Shown piece by piece: positions 1-8,631 of a DNA stretch of 24,504 nt. Both the position numbers and the translations under genes were made by a program. Below the pieces are notes generated by a model. That model saw nothing but the letters and a program-made list of their open reading frames with translations. It had not been told where the DNA came from and did not search any database. This DNA is from Hondaea fermentalgiana (lineage: Eukaryota; Sar; Bigyra; Thraustochytrida; Thraustochytriidae), in the NCBI GenBank assembly GCA_014084085.1, contig NPFB01000125.1, positions 1-24,504 on the forward strand, written 5' to 3'. How positions within the stretch are numbered: position 1 is the stretch's first letter; each line of letters starts with the position of its first letter.

Positions 1-172
1 CAAGAAAGCAGAGATAGGGAGAGAGACTCGGAAAGAAGGGCGCGATGGGAGAGGGCCTGGGCTCGCTGCTGATGCGATGCGGCCTGGGCGCGTTCTCCGC
101 GACAGCACCCGCGCGGAGGGGAAAAAGGGGAGCAGAGAAGCGCGGCTCGTATCTCGCAGGCCTGCCACGCGC

Positions 173-207
173 GCCTGCCTGCCTGCCTACCTGCCTACCT
201 GCCTGCC
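173..207. repeat. GCCT tetranucleotide microsatellite (imperfect)
   Basis: The block consists of about eight GCCT-type units, two of them altered to ACCT. The same motif recurs as a longer, purer array at 23951-24009 near the other end of the window. Confidence 0.9.
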
Positions 208-302
208 GCGGCGGGCCAAGAGGGTGTGTTAGGTGTTTGGACGAACTGCCGTGGCACGCGCGGCGCAGTCGGGCCAAGCAGGGCCTTGTGTGCGAACCCA
301 CC

Positions 303-608
303 ATGGCCACAGTATGTGTATCTTCAGTCACATCACAGGAGTTCTTCTCCCGCTGGGGGAGTGAAGAACTCGAGCAGGCATGTTGTATACCGAAGGGAAA
401 GGAGGCGAAGTCTTCTTTGACTTTCGAAGACATCATGATTGGAAAGTCTTTGCTCCAGCACGACCACCCTGATGATTCAACTAACGACACTTCACTCGCA
501 ATCGTTTGTGCGCACACGTACTCACTCTGTGACGAAATGCATGACAAGTCAAAGCTACGCTTTTCAAAAAGGCGACAAAACCGAATCAAGCACTTTGCAC
601 CGTTTTGA
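303..608 (+). CDS. Small hypothetical ORF, 101 aa
   Basis: I do not recognise this protein. The ATG at 303 has an excellent start context (CCACC before, G after). The frame is open for 101 codons to a TGA at 606-608. It extends upstream in the same frame to position 45, but that part runs through the GCCT microsatellite and has no good start, so I prefer 303. The product is polar, with several Cys and His residues and a basic end (KRRQNRIKH), and shows no signal peptide or membrane segment. Codon use is less GC-rich at third positions than in the confirmed genes. It could be a first exon, a small gene or chance. Confidence 0.25.
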   Translation: MATVCVSSVTSQEFFSRWGSEELEQACCIPKGKEAKSSLTFEDIMIGKSLLQHDHPDDSTNDTSLAIVCAHTYSLCDEMHDKSKLRFSKRRQNRIKHFAPF

Positions 609-889
609 ATGGAACGGTCACAGCTAATTTTGGCAACGTGAACCGGTGTTTTCACTTGATCAGCATACGGGTGCAAGGCGCACGATGCATTTTTAAAGTC
701 AGTCCTCCACTTCATTGACGAAGAGAGATGCATTGATTTGTTTTATTTTTACAGTAAGTCCGAAATCAAACGATTCGTCTCTTGTCAAAAGGAATCTGCG
801 TTTGTGTCTATGCACAAGCGCCTCTTCACCAAGGTTTTTTTTTTGGTTGTCTTCTGCATCGAGTTTCCCGAAAACTTCGCACTCCTCAG

Positions 890-1162
890 ACGACCGCCCT
901 GAAGTCTCTCCCGGGTCCTGACGTCGAGACCGGCACCCTCCCCGAGGGCGAGGAGGTCGCGGAGGTCTCTCTGATGGAAGCCTCGGCGAACCAGGTCGGT
1001 CAGGTTGCCGCGTCTGCTTCGCACAGCAGCGCCTACGACTCCGAGGATGTTCTAAAAATCCAAGTTCAATTTCTGCTTTCCAATGGGGATGGCGATGATG
1101 GCAAATCCCTTGTTTCCGCCAAGAGGCGGACGTACTTGTGCCTCGGAAAAGAGCGAAATTGA
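890..1162 (+). CDS. Possible terminal exon of an unidentified gene
   Basis: From 890 the frame reads about 50 codons with the strong C/G third-position preference of the real genes in this window, giving an acidic, Ala/Ser/Val-rich peptide that includes EGEEVAEVSLMEAS. It then continues with weaker codon bias to a TGA at 1160-1162. There is no ATG just upstream. The block is preceded by a pyrimidine-rich tract and CTCCTCAG ending at 889, which would serve as a splice acceptor. I could not identify a convincing upstream exon. A decayed gene fragment is an equally good explanation. Confidence 0.25.
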   Translation, partial: TTALKSLPGPDVETGTLPEGEEVAEVSLMEASANQVGQVAASASHSSAYDSEDVLKIQVQFLLSNGDGDDGKSLVSAKRRTYLCLGKERN

Positions 1163-1311
1163 CGTGAGCACGCACAAATTTATAACAAAAGAGTCAAAGA
1201 TCGGTGTATCTCTCGTTCTTTCGAGTAAGTAAAGCAATGCAAGGTCTTTCTATTGATTTGCCGTTGCTGCTTGCTGTTGCAGCGCGCACGGTCATATCGT
1301 TTGCTCGCTCG

Positions 1312-1334
1312 CTCGCGCTCGCTCGCCCGCTCGC
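1312..1334. repeat. GCTC tetranucleotide microsatellite
   Basis: Short imperfect (GCTC)n array with GCGC and CCGC interruptions, about 40 bp beyond the TM9SF stop codon. A related but longer array occurs at 12661-12723. Confidence 0.8.
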
Positions 1335-1373
1335 ACACATTTCTGTGTTCACATTTTTATAAAACGTAAAACT

Positions 1374-3209
1374 CTAGTCGAGCTTGAGCTGCTTATAAAT
1401 GTACTTGGTGAAGGAAAGCGAAGAGAAGAAGCCAACCGTTCCAAGCATGAGGGTCACTCCATATGAAAGAATGAGCATGTAGCCAAAGAAAAAGGTTGTC
1501 TGCAGCGTACCATTCATCCTGCTTCGCGCCGAATAGTAGTAGAACGAGTAGAGATAGATGAAGAAGCCAGTGGAACCACCGTACAACATGGAACGCCACC
1601 ACCAGCGATGGTCTTCGGCCGCGAGCTGGAAGTAAACGAGTGTCACAGTGATCGCTGCAGTCACCGTGAGAAGGAGTACAAAGGCAAGAAAGAGGATGCC
1701 GTAGAGCGAGTACACCTTGTGGCCCCAAATGCTGGTGAAAATGTAGTGGACCTCAATGTAAATGGCGCTAAAAGGCAAAAAGCCTGCCACGAGAACTTGT
1801 GCCAGGGACTTGTGCCAGGGTACATGAGGGGTCTGGCGCGGCACCTTGCTCGTCCGGCAAGGCGCCTCAAAGGGCTTGGCATTTCGCTTGCCGATGATGG
1901 CGCCAAGCACAGTAAGGGGAAAGGTCATGAGCAAATGCGTCGCAAAGACAGAGACGATCGTCCAAAAGGGCAAGGCAGCGGTTGACTCGTACGAGATGGC
2001 CACCGAATTACAGATGCAAAACATGATAAAGAGCGGTCCAGGAAAAAGAACCGACGTCAGAATCGTGTTCCAAACCCAATTGAAGCCACCCATTTGCTTG
2101 TACACGGAGGCTGACACGTACCCCGATGTGCCGGCGGTGAGGGGATACAAAATAGCAATGACCTTGGGAAGGCTTCCCTTTTTTCCAGGAGAGAACGCAA
2201 AGAGAGCCAGCAGGAGAAGGAGCACAGTGGCGCAGAGCAAGTGAGTTCCAGCACCCAAGACGGCGGCAAAAAGGGTTTTGTTGACAGGAAAGCGAAAGAC
2301 ATCTGCATGCAAGAGTTTCCAGCCAGACTCGTCCTCGCTGCCAAATTCTTCCTCCTCATCGGCAATTAGATAGCGCATGTCATTGTGCAGAACGCGGACC
2401 ATAATCATGGCGAGGAAAGCAGTGAGAAGGATGACAAGCACAAAGCTGTTGATAATGCTCAGCCAATGGATCTCCACGGTTGCGGGCAGAAAGTCGGCCT
2501 TTTGGTATCGCTCGACACGGTCCTCGTAACGCACCGAGGACTCCTTCCAGATGACGGCGTAGGTGAAATCGACGGTGATCTCCGAGTCCACGTCAGTGAT
2601 GTCGAGGCGCGAAGAAGGCGAAGTTGCCACCTGTGCCGACACGATGCGGTCCCCATTGTAATCAATGTTGAAAATCAAGTGCGTGTAGAGGAAACGCTTG
2701 GCCGAAATGTTCTCGAGACTCTTCTCGTCAAAGTCCCCAAGGATCGGAAATGAGGGCGGCGAGGAGAGCAAACTGGGTGTGTGAATGAGGCCCACATAAG
2801 CCCAGACGGGCAGGTTGTCGACGAGCATTTCAAAGTAGTAGTCCTCGTCGACGGCCCTCTGGAACTTTTGCAGGTCGGCGAGACTGAGCGTCTTGGTGCA
2901 GAGTCGCATGCCGTGGTTCGGCACCTTGAACTTGATATCATAGTGGGTCAAAACCTTGCGGTCCCCTGCGAGGATTTCTCCAAGATTGTGCGACTCCTTT
3001 TCCATTTTGTCTGGCGCGCAGAACGGCAGCGAGTAGTACTCGTACGTCTCTGTCGGGTTGAAGTAGGGCCCGATCTTGTTCGCGACGACGCGCACAGGGT
3101 CCCCGTCCTTGTACGTCTCGCCGCCGCCCAGAACCGGTGCCAGGCACGCCGCCAGCAGGACCAGCGCCACCGCGGCCCAACGGGTCATGACGCCTCGAGA
3201 CATCTCCAT
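1374..3209 (-). CDS. Transmembrane 9 superfamily (EMP70/nonaspanin) protein, TM9SF1/3-like
   Basis: This 611-aa protein has the full nonaspanin layout: a signal peptide (hydrophobic residues about 11-28), a lumenal domain to about residue 245, and nine hydrophobic segments from about 250 to the end. After the first membrane segment comes the family signature of an acidic loop followed by GWKLLHADVFRFP (296-308). The C-terminus ends in KLD, matching the KxD/E COPI-binding motif of this family. Known members act in Golgi/endosome membranes in sorting of transmembrane cargo. The smaller size and loop fit the TM9SF1/TM9SF3 branch rather than TM9SF2/4. I chose the ATG at 3209 because it gives a signal peptide directly; the open frame continues upstream but only to a GTG and through low-complexity DNA. 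It is divergent from CTNNBL1. Confidence 0.95.
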   Translation of the reverse strand: MEMSRGVMTRWAAVALVLLAACLAPVLGGGETYKDGDPVRVVANKIGPYFNPTETYEYYSLPFCAPDKMEKESHNLGEILAGDRKVLTHYDIKFKVPNHGMRLCTKTLSLADLQKFQRAVDEDYYFEMLVDNLPVWAYVGLIHTPSLLSSPPSFPILGDFDEKSLENISAKRFLYTHLIFNIDYNGDRIVSAQVATSPSSRLDITDVDSEITVDFTYAVIWKESSVRYEDRVERYQKADFLPATVEIHWLSIINSFVLVILLTAFLAMIMVRVLHNDMRYLIADEEEEFGSEDESGWKLLHADVFRFPVNKTLFAAVLGAGTHLLCATVLLLLLALFAFSPGKKGSLPKVIAILYPLTAGTSGYVSASVYKQMGGFNWVWNTILTSVLFPGPLFIMFCICNSVAISYESTAALPFWTIVSVFATHLLMTFPLTVLGAIIGKRNAKPFEAPCRTSKVPRQTPHVPWHKSLAQVLVAGFLPFSAIYIEVHYIFTSIWGHKVYSLYGILFLAFVLLLTVTAAITVTLVYFQLAAEDHRWWWRSMLYGGSTGFFIYLYSFYYYSARSRMNGTLQTTFFFGYMLILSYGVTLMLGTVGFFSSLSFTKYIYKQLKLD

Positions 3210-3692
3210 CGTCGCGCGCCGGCGCTCTGCGCGTCGCAAGCGGGAACGCCCCGCGCGCACGCACGCTCGCTCGCACGCGACCCCGCGCGCAGGCGTCTGC
3301 CTCCCGGGCGAGCGGGCGAGAGAACGGAGGTAGTTGGAGACGGCGCCGTTGCCAGACTGCCACGCCAGCTGCGCTCGCCCGACCGAGCTCGCCCGATCTC
3401 GGCGAGGCGCCTCGGACGCGCGCGGAGCGGAGGGGCGGAGGCGCGCGCGGAGGGGCCCAGCAGGCCAGCCAGGGAGAGAGGGCGGCCGCGCAGGCTCGCG
3501 GGCGGCGCGGGTCGGGGTAGCGGCTCTGCGCTCTCTCTCTCTGCAGCTGCTCAGCAGCGCGCGTCTTTCTTTACTTCTTCTCTCTCGTTCTTCTCTCTTG
3601 AGCGGGTCGTCTATCTCGAGTCGCCAATCGCGTTTCACGGCCGGGGCTCGAGCCGGCAGAGCCCGCGGCGGCTGGCGGCCGCGCGGGGCGCG
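3210..3692. promoter_or_regulatory. Shared divergent promoter region of TM9SF and CTNNBL1
   Basis: The 483 bp between the two start codons must hold both 5' leaders and promoters. It is very GC-rich, with many CG dinucleotides on the TM9SF side. On the CTNNBL1 side (about 3530-3600) it carries a pyrimidine-rich tract with CT repeats and TTCTTCTCTCTC-type sequence. No TATA box is apparent. Both strands have open frames here, which I attribute to base composition. Confidence 0.55.
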
Positions 3693-5567
3693 ATGGCGGA
3701 GGCCGAGGCGGTCTTCGTGGCAGCCGGGAGGTTTGCGGGCGCAAGGGAAGGCTTCGTGTTCAAGCGCGGCGTGCAGGGGCTCGGGTACTATGAGGACACT
3801 CAGGGTGGCCGCAAGCGACCTCGCGGGCTCGAGGCCTTCCCGCCGCCACGGCCCGTGAAGCGAGCGGCGGCAGCAGGGAGTATGGCTTCTTCTTCTTCTT
3901 CTTCTTCGTCGTCGTCGTCGTCGTCGTCGTCTTCTGTGGCGTCAACGACGGCTGGCCTGCAAGAAAACGGCGACCATGAAGGGGGTCTTACTGGCGCCGA
4001 GGTCACCAAGATGTGCGCGCTGCTTGAAAAGCAATCGCGCACCAATCTCGAACTGCGTACCAAGTTCTCTGACAAGCCAGCCCGCTTCATGGAGTCCGAA
4101 ATGAGTCTGGACGAGACCGTGGGCGCTCTCAAAGCTGTTGCAAGCGCGCCGACTTTATACGAAGACATGGCCAAGGCTGGCGCAGCCAAGACTCTGGTGG
4201 CTCTTGTCGGCCACGACAACGAGGATCTCGCCAAGGACGTTTTGCAACTTCTCGGTGAGCTTCTCGAGGCACAAACAATGCTCGAGGCCCCTCGGCAATC
4301 CCGCGTTCTTCTCAATGCCCTTCTCGCGGAAGAACTGCTTGGCGCAATCGTTGTTCGCCTCGCCACCTCTGCGCCAGACACGGAGACAGGGGCAGAAACT
4401 ATTGGATATGCGATGGATATCCTGGAGAATCTCATTGACATGCGAAATAATATTGCCGATAGCCTGGCGTGCGAGACGCCGTTGGTAGACTACCTCCTCG
4501 ACGCAGTGCAGACCATTCGTGATGAGGACCTTGCCGTGACCTGTGCAGAGATGCTCAATCTCTTGCTCACCACATCTACGCAAGCCCAGGAAGAGTTTTT
4601 AACACTTCCGAAGCGAGCTTCAAATGCCGCTACCAAGGAAGATCATCTTGAGCGGCTTCTCGTCGCTGTCAGCAAGTTTCGCAAACATGACCCATCTTCC
4701 AGCCGTGAGCAGGAGCTCATTGCAAACCTTTTTGGAACCCTTCGAGGTGTTCTTTTGCCACTCAAGTCGCGCAAGGTATTTGCGGAGCATGAGGGATTTT
4801 CACGCATGATGCAAATTGTCAAGCAGCGACGGTTCGCGTACACCTTTGCGCTGCATGTCGTTCGCGATGCCATTGAAGACAATCCAGAAAGCTGCGAGCA
4901 GCTTGTGCAGGCGGACGGCCTCAAGTCTGTCTTTCCTCTATTTATGGGTCGGGGTATCGGCATCAAGACGTCCGCCATGTTGGCAGACGACCATGACGAT
5001 CCGCGCGCGCAAAAGGCGAAAAAGCGCAAGTCTAAACCCGCACGCAAGCGAGCAGAAGTCGAGGTCGAGGTCACAGAGCATGTATTGGCCATTCTCTTCC
5101 AGCTAATGGTTAGCTTTCCTCGCGCAAGCACCTCTTATCGACGCATTATTCGCAAATTCACCGAGGAGGAAAGGGTCAAAACGGATCGCCTCGTGGAACT
5201 CTTTGTCGAGTACATGCAGCGCCTCGCCAAAATCGACGCACTCTACGCCGGTGCAGACGATGAAACTTCCGATAGTCGCTTTCTTGCCCGAATGGAAGCT
5301 GGTCTCGAGTCTGCCCGTCATGCTGCTGTCTTGCTCGGCTTTCTCTGTACCAGCGACCGCCCGTCGCTCCGCGCCCACGTCAAGGCTCGTCTTCACGAGA
5401 ACCGCTTCTCGCTCGCCGTTTTACAGAAAGAAATTGAGGCCTTTGCAGACGATCTTGCACCGTCGTCATCGTCAAAGGAGGAGGTCTCTCACGAAGGGCC
5501 TAGCGAAGTTGCACGCAGTCTCGCGACCCTCCTTCGCGCCCTGATAGTTCGATTGACGCTAGATTGA
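3693..5567 (+). CDS. CTNNBL1: Beta-catenin-like protein 1 (spliceosome-associated ARM-repeat protein)
   Basis: This 624-aa protein matches CTNNBL1, a nuclear armadillo-like protein of the CDC5L/Prp19 spliceosomal complex. From about residue 100 it follows the family: LRTKFSDKPARFMESEMSL, then LVALVGHDNEDLAKDVLQLL, later FRKHDPSSSREQELIANLFG, then SVFPLFM and a C-terminal stretch resembling YLRRLDAGL of the human protein. A basic insert with KKRKSKPARKR lies in the middle and could be a nuclear signal. The N-terminus differs from animals: residues 20-35 form a GFVFKRGVQGLGYYED motif, and residues 66-81 are 16 consecutive serines encoded by TCT and TCG repeats. The start is the first ATG after the pyrimidine-rich leader and is followed by GCG. 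The frame is open 304 codons further upstream, but that part is antisense to TM9SF. Confidence 0.93.
   Translation: MAEAEAVFVAAGRFAGAREGFVFKRGVQGLGYYEDTQGGRKRPRGLEAFPPPRPVKRAAAAGSMASSSSSSSSSSSSSSSSVASTTAGLQENGDHEGGLTGAEVTKMCALLEKQSRTNLELRTKFSDKPARFMESEMSLDETVGALKAVASAPTLYEDMAKAGAAKTLVALVGHDNEDLAKDVLQLLGELLEAQTMLEAPRQSRVLLNALLAEELLGAIVVRLATSAPDTETGAETIGYAMDILENLIDMRNNIADSLACETPLVDYLLDAVQTIRDEDLAVTCAEMLNLLLTTSTQAQEEFLTLPKRASNAATKEDHLERLLVAVSKFRKHDPSSSREQELIANLFGTLRGVLLPLKSRKVFAEHEGFSRMMQIVKQRRFAYTFALHVVRDAIEDNPESCEQLVQADGLKSVFPLFMGRGIGIKTSAMLADDHDDPRAQKAKKRKSKPARKRAEVEVEVTEHVLAILFQLMVSFPRASTSYRRIIRKFTEEERVKTDRLVELFVEYMQRLAKIDALYAGADDETSDSRFLARMEAGLESARHAAVLLGFLCTSDRPSLRAHVKARLHENRFSLAVLQKEIEAFADDLAPSSSSKEEVSHEGPSEVARSLATLLRALIVRLTLD
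3888..3935 (+). repeat. TCT/TCG trinucleotide repeat coding for 16 serines
   Basis: Six TCT, eight TCG and two TCT codons in a row within the CTNNBL1 gene. The block structure suggests slippage followed by a spread T-to-G variant. Confidence 0.95.
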
Positions 5568-5760
5568 CTTTTGATTGATTCCCCAGCTTTCAAGTGAAAT
5601 TTCTCTCCAAAGCGCGCCCGACGTATAACTGATTCGTTGTGTAGTACGTGCTTGCACGTGCCGAGGAGAACCAAGACGAGGAGTGCGAGAGCGAGTCAAC
5701 GTGTGTTTTCTTGCGCGTGCGCAAGCGCGCGTCCTCGTGCCCGCGACGACGACTTAAAAA

Positions 5761-6997
5761 ATGGGGCTCTCGCCGCAGGCCCTGAGATGGGCTGCCAGCG
5801 GCTGCGGCGCAGCGACTTGGGCGCTCATGGCGGTCCTTGTCCTGCGGTGCGGACTTGCGGCAAACCAGGCGCGCGGAAAACAAGCGCATGAGGCGATGCA
5901 GCGGGCCACGGCGGCCGTGTCGTGCCTCTCAGCGCTCGCAATTGTCGCGGGCTTGGTCGAGTCGCTCTCGCAAGCGCATCAAATGCTGTCCGCCGGGCGG
6001 CCGCAAAAGGTGCACCAACTCAGCCTAAATGTATGGCTTGGCATGTTTTTCAGCGCCCTGGCTTTGCTCGCGCACGTGCTGTACGTCTTCATGGGATGCC
6101 CAGGCCCATTCTCCTCATGTCGACGACTCGTTGTCGTTGTCGTCGAGGTGATCGTCGAGAGCGCTCTCTGGCAGCTCTTCAATCGCCTCGTCCAGATGGA
6201 TGGGGTCCTAAAGCTCGTGGTGGTTGCAGGCCATGTCAGCCCCCGACTTGATGAGGATGAAGACACACATCTCCAAGACGGAACCGATGCGCTTATTCGC
6301 ATGGGCATGCGCTCGGAGATGGTGATGCACGAACTCACCTTTGGTGCGCTCTGCGCCGGTCTTCTCGTTGCTCTTCCTTTATGCAGACCCTTTACTTATT
6401 TTCAACTGGAAGAGACATCCGGGGCGTCCTTTAAAACGTACCCCTTTCAAGCCACAGCGTCAAAGAACGCAAACGTCGCGTCGGAAATCTCAGCCGCCGG
6501 ACCTGAAACGGAGAGACGGCCAGGCGAAATTGACGATGACGACATCGACGACGACCATAAAAACGACAATGACAACGAGGACGAAGGCAAAGGCGAGGGG
6601 AGCGACGACGACACGAGTGACGCGGGCGATTTTAGCGTGCAGCTCAGCGATCTTCGGGAGCGCCTCAACACAATCTGCGCTGCCCTGGAAGAAAGTGATG
6701 ATGGTAGCAGCGCGAGCGGCCAGACCAGTGACGCGAGCGAGCAAAACATTGCAACAACAACATTTCCTGAAGACGAAGAAAAAAACTACGAGACCACAGA
6801 GACAAACACGAGTCGTTCTCCCCGACATACAGAATCCAGCGTTGCGAACAAAGAGGTGAAGAATGCAATCAACCTATCTTCTCCGGGAAAACACACGGCG
6901 TTGCAAGAAGCAGAAGTGAGCAACAATCTTGTGAGCGAAGAAAAGGCTGACAAAACGAAGCATAGAAGCTCAGCAAAAGTCACATTACCAGTCTCCA

Positions 6998-7034
<37 letters not shown>

Positions 7035-7464
7035 ATCTCCGCCACCCCCAGCACAACGGAGCGCCAACACACCGCTTTGCGAAACCGAAGAGACCAAATC
7101 CAAGCTTCTCGACGAAACATCAAGAGATAATCCGTCCGCTCGCTCCGATTTGACTCCAGTACCACCCCCAGATGCCTTTGTGACTCCCGTGAAGCGTTCG
7201 CCTAAAGATCGCGCGTCTGGCGTACCTCAAACTCTTCGTCCGCATCGTGTGACACGGTCGCCAAAACCACTCTTGCTCAGGACGGCCCCTGGATCTGCGC
7301 CTCCGCACCGTCGCGCGACCAAAGAAGCTGCAAAGGAAAACAACTTTGAGGGGGGGTTCTTGAACATGGGCATGGGAGAGATGGCACTAGAGTCCGGTAT
7401 TTGTGCTGTCGGTGCGATTGGATTATCCCTGCTCATTTCAAGTGCGCAAAAGCTCCGACGCTAA
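5761..7464 (+). CDS. Predicted multi-pass membrane protein with long disordered tail, family unknown
   Basis: I do not recognise this 567-aa protein. The N-terminal part has about five hydrophobic segments (approximately 16-34, 50-68, 92-111, 122-136 and 192-209), the fourth being the Val-rich RRLVVVVVEVIVESALW. After residue 220 it becomes a long polar tail: a Glu/Asp/Asn-rich stretch around 255-290 (DDDDIDDDHKNDNDNEDEG), Ser/Thr-rich sequence, 12 threonines at 414-425, PPPP, and several SP/TP sites. A last hydrophobic stretch (about 546-562) precedes a basic end QKLRR. The ATG at 5761 follows a run of A and is the first in frame. The gene lies 193 bp after CTNNBL1 on the same strand and converges on cathepsin X. 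It could be a four-helix-type membrane protein with a cytosolic regulatory tail, but I assign no function. Confidence 0.8.
7000..7035 (+). repeat. ACG trinucleotide repeat coding for 12 threonines
   Basis: Eleven ACG codons and one ACA inside the tail of the unidentified membrane protein. Confidence 0.95.
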
Positions 7465-7563
7465 ACACTTATGGTAGAGTAGACTAAAGAAGTTGATCAT
7501 TTTCTAGTAAGAATCTTGTCTGGTGCAGGTCTCTACATGCAAAGCCTACCGTATCGCAATTCA

Positions 7564-8631
7564 CTAATACTGGAGAGCCTCCATCGGGGGCACTGGCGAT
7601 GACGGGTGATTGCAGTTTTGGCCATCCTCATAACAAGGCTGGTTTACTCGCGTAAACGGACCGGGGACGCCCCAAGAGCAGTGCGACTCGATACCGAGCT
7701 GGTTCTCGCCCGTCTTGATGAAGAAAAAGCCAGAGTGGCCAAAGTATTCGCCCCAAGAGTTGCGCGCAATCCAAAACTCCGTGCCGTCCTTGGTCTTGTC
7801 CCATCCAACAAGTGAGACGACGTGGTTCGTTGACTTTGAAGAAACCGGGTCGTCGATGATTCCACCATCGTACTTTCCAAGAGGAATTGAGTTGATCGAA
7901 CAGGCGATCGGCCCGCGCTTGTAAATTTCTGCCTTCATGTTGAGCATACCCGTTACGTTACCGTACTCGGCTACGGTAGCATTCGGAAACTCCTCCACTG
8001 GGCCGCAAGCGGGCTTGAAAAAAGGTGGACTTTTCACAAGCTCGACCCAGCACGTGCGGCACACGTTCACAGCGGAACACTCCCAGTTCCCAACTCGGCA
8101 GTTTTCTGTAAAGTTCGACTTGCTGCTGCACGCCTCGTACTGCATGCACGTGTCAAAGGGGACATGGCCACTCTCATGGATGAACTGATATGCGCCGCTG
8201 TGACTACCCCCAAAGCAGCTTCCGGCAATCTTGGATCCGCAATTTAAAAGGTATTGCACTGCAAGATTAATATCGATGCCTTTACCATGTCGAGCAATTT
8301 TGATGCGATCCGCCAGCGCTGAGAGCGCCGCATGCGCCCAGCAGGATCCACAGTATTGCGGAATGTGCTGATTCAGCATCTTGGTCAAGTAGCTCGTGCC
8401 GTTGACGTTGCCCCAGTTCCAGTGTTCCGGAAGCTCCGTCGCTGTCAAAAGATCGCCGGGGCGCGGATTGATCACGTGCTCAAATTTGTCGTGATCCTCG
8501 AGATACACGAGCTCGTTTAAGAGTCCATGCTGCACGCTAGGGTTCGCATCAGCTCTTTGAGGCGTCTGCGCAAGCGCTACCAGCGCTGCCAGCGCCAGCA
8601 CGACCCCTTTGGCCCGCGTCGTGACGACCAT
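7564..8631 (-). CDS. CTSZ: Cathepsin X/Z-like papain-family cysteine carboxypeptidase
   Basis: This 355-aa secreted or lysosomal peptidase (family C1A) has the cathepsin X hallmarks. NQHIPQYCGSCWAH (87-100) contains the HIP mini-loop (89-91) that in cathepsin X restricts the enzyme to carboxypeptidase action, next to catalytic Cys97. The other active-site residues are Gln92 (oxyanion hole), His270 in STNHVVSLVGW and Asn291 in ARNSWG. Residues 1-29 form a clear signal peptide ending in ADA, followed by a short propeptide, as expected for this subfamily. Four N-glycosylation sequons (NGT, NFT, NAT, NVT) fit a secretory-route protein. I start at 8631 (ATG, A at -3, G at +4). The frame reaches 8679 only through a TTG. 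About eight extra residues with Pro follow the catalytic domain end. Confidence 0.96.
   Translation of the reverse strand: MVVTTRAKGVVLALAALVALAQTPQRADANPSVQHGLLNELVYLEDHDKFEHVINPRPGDLLTATELPEHWNWGNVNGTSYLTKMLNQHIPQYCGSCWAHAALSALADRIKIARHGKGIDINLAVQYLLNCGSKIAGSCFGGSHSGAYQFIHESGHVPFDTCMQYEACSSKSNFTENCRVGNWECSAVNVCRTCWVELVKSPPFFKPACGPVEEFPNATVAEYGNVTGMLNMKAEIYKRGPIACSINSIPLGKYDGGIIDDPVSSKSTNHVVSLVGWDKTKDGTEFWIARNSWGEYFGHSGFFFIKTGENQLGIESHCSWGVPGPFTRVNQPCYEDGQNCNHPSSPVPPMEALQY

Larger units (their letters stand above)
1..1373. other. Gene-poor region downstream of TM9SF
   Basis: This stretch of almost 1.4 kb has no gene I recognise. It starts purine-rich, passes through a GCCT array (173-207), then holds a small ORF with a good start context (303-608) and a coding-like GC-rich block (about 890-1050). 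A GCTC array lies at about 1312-1334, just beyond the expected 3' end of the TM9SF gene. Two splice-like words are visible on the + strand: a pyrimidine-rich run ending in ACAG at 751-754, overlapped by GTAAGT, and CTCCTCAG ending at 889. No tRNA or other RNA gene was seen. Confidence 0.5.

Noticed and set aside
3210..3638. 143-codon N-terminal extension of TM9SF
   Set aside because: It begins at a GTG, is Arg/Ala-rich low-complexity, and would bury the signal peptide that starts right after the ATG at 3209.
2781..3692. In-frame upstream extension of CTNNBL1 by 304 codons
   Set aside because: It is antisense to TM9SF coding sequence and then crosses the GC-rich promoter. The ATG at 3693 gives a sensible protein.
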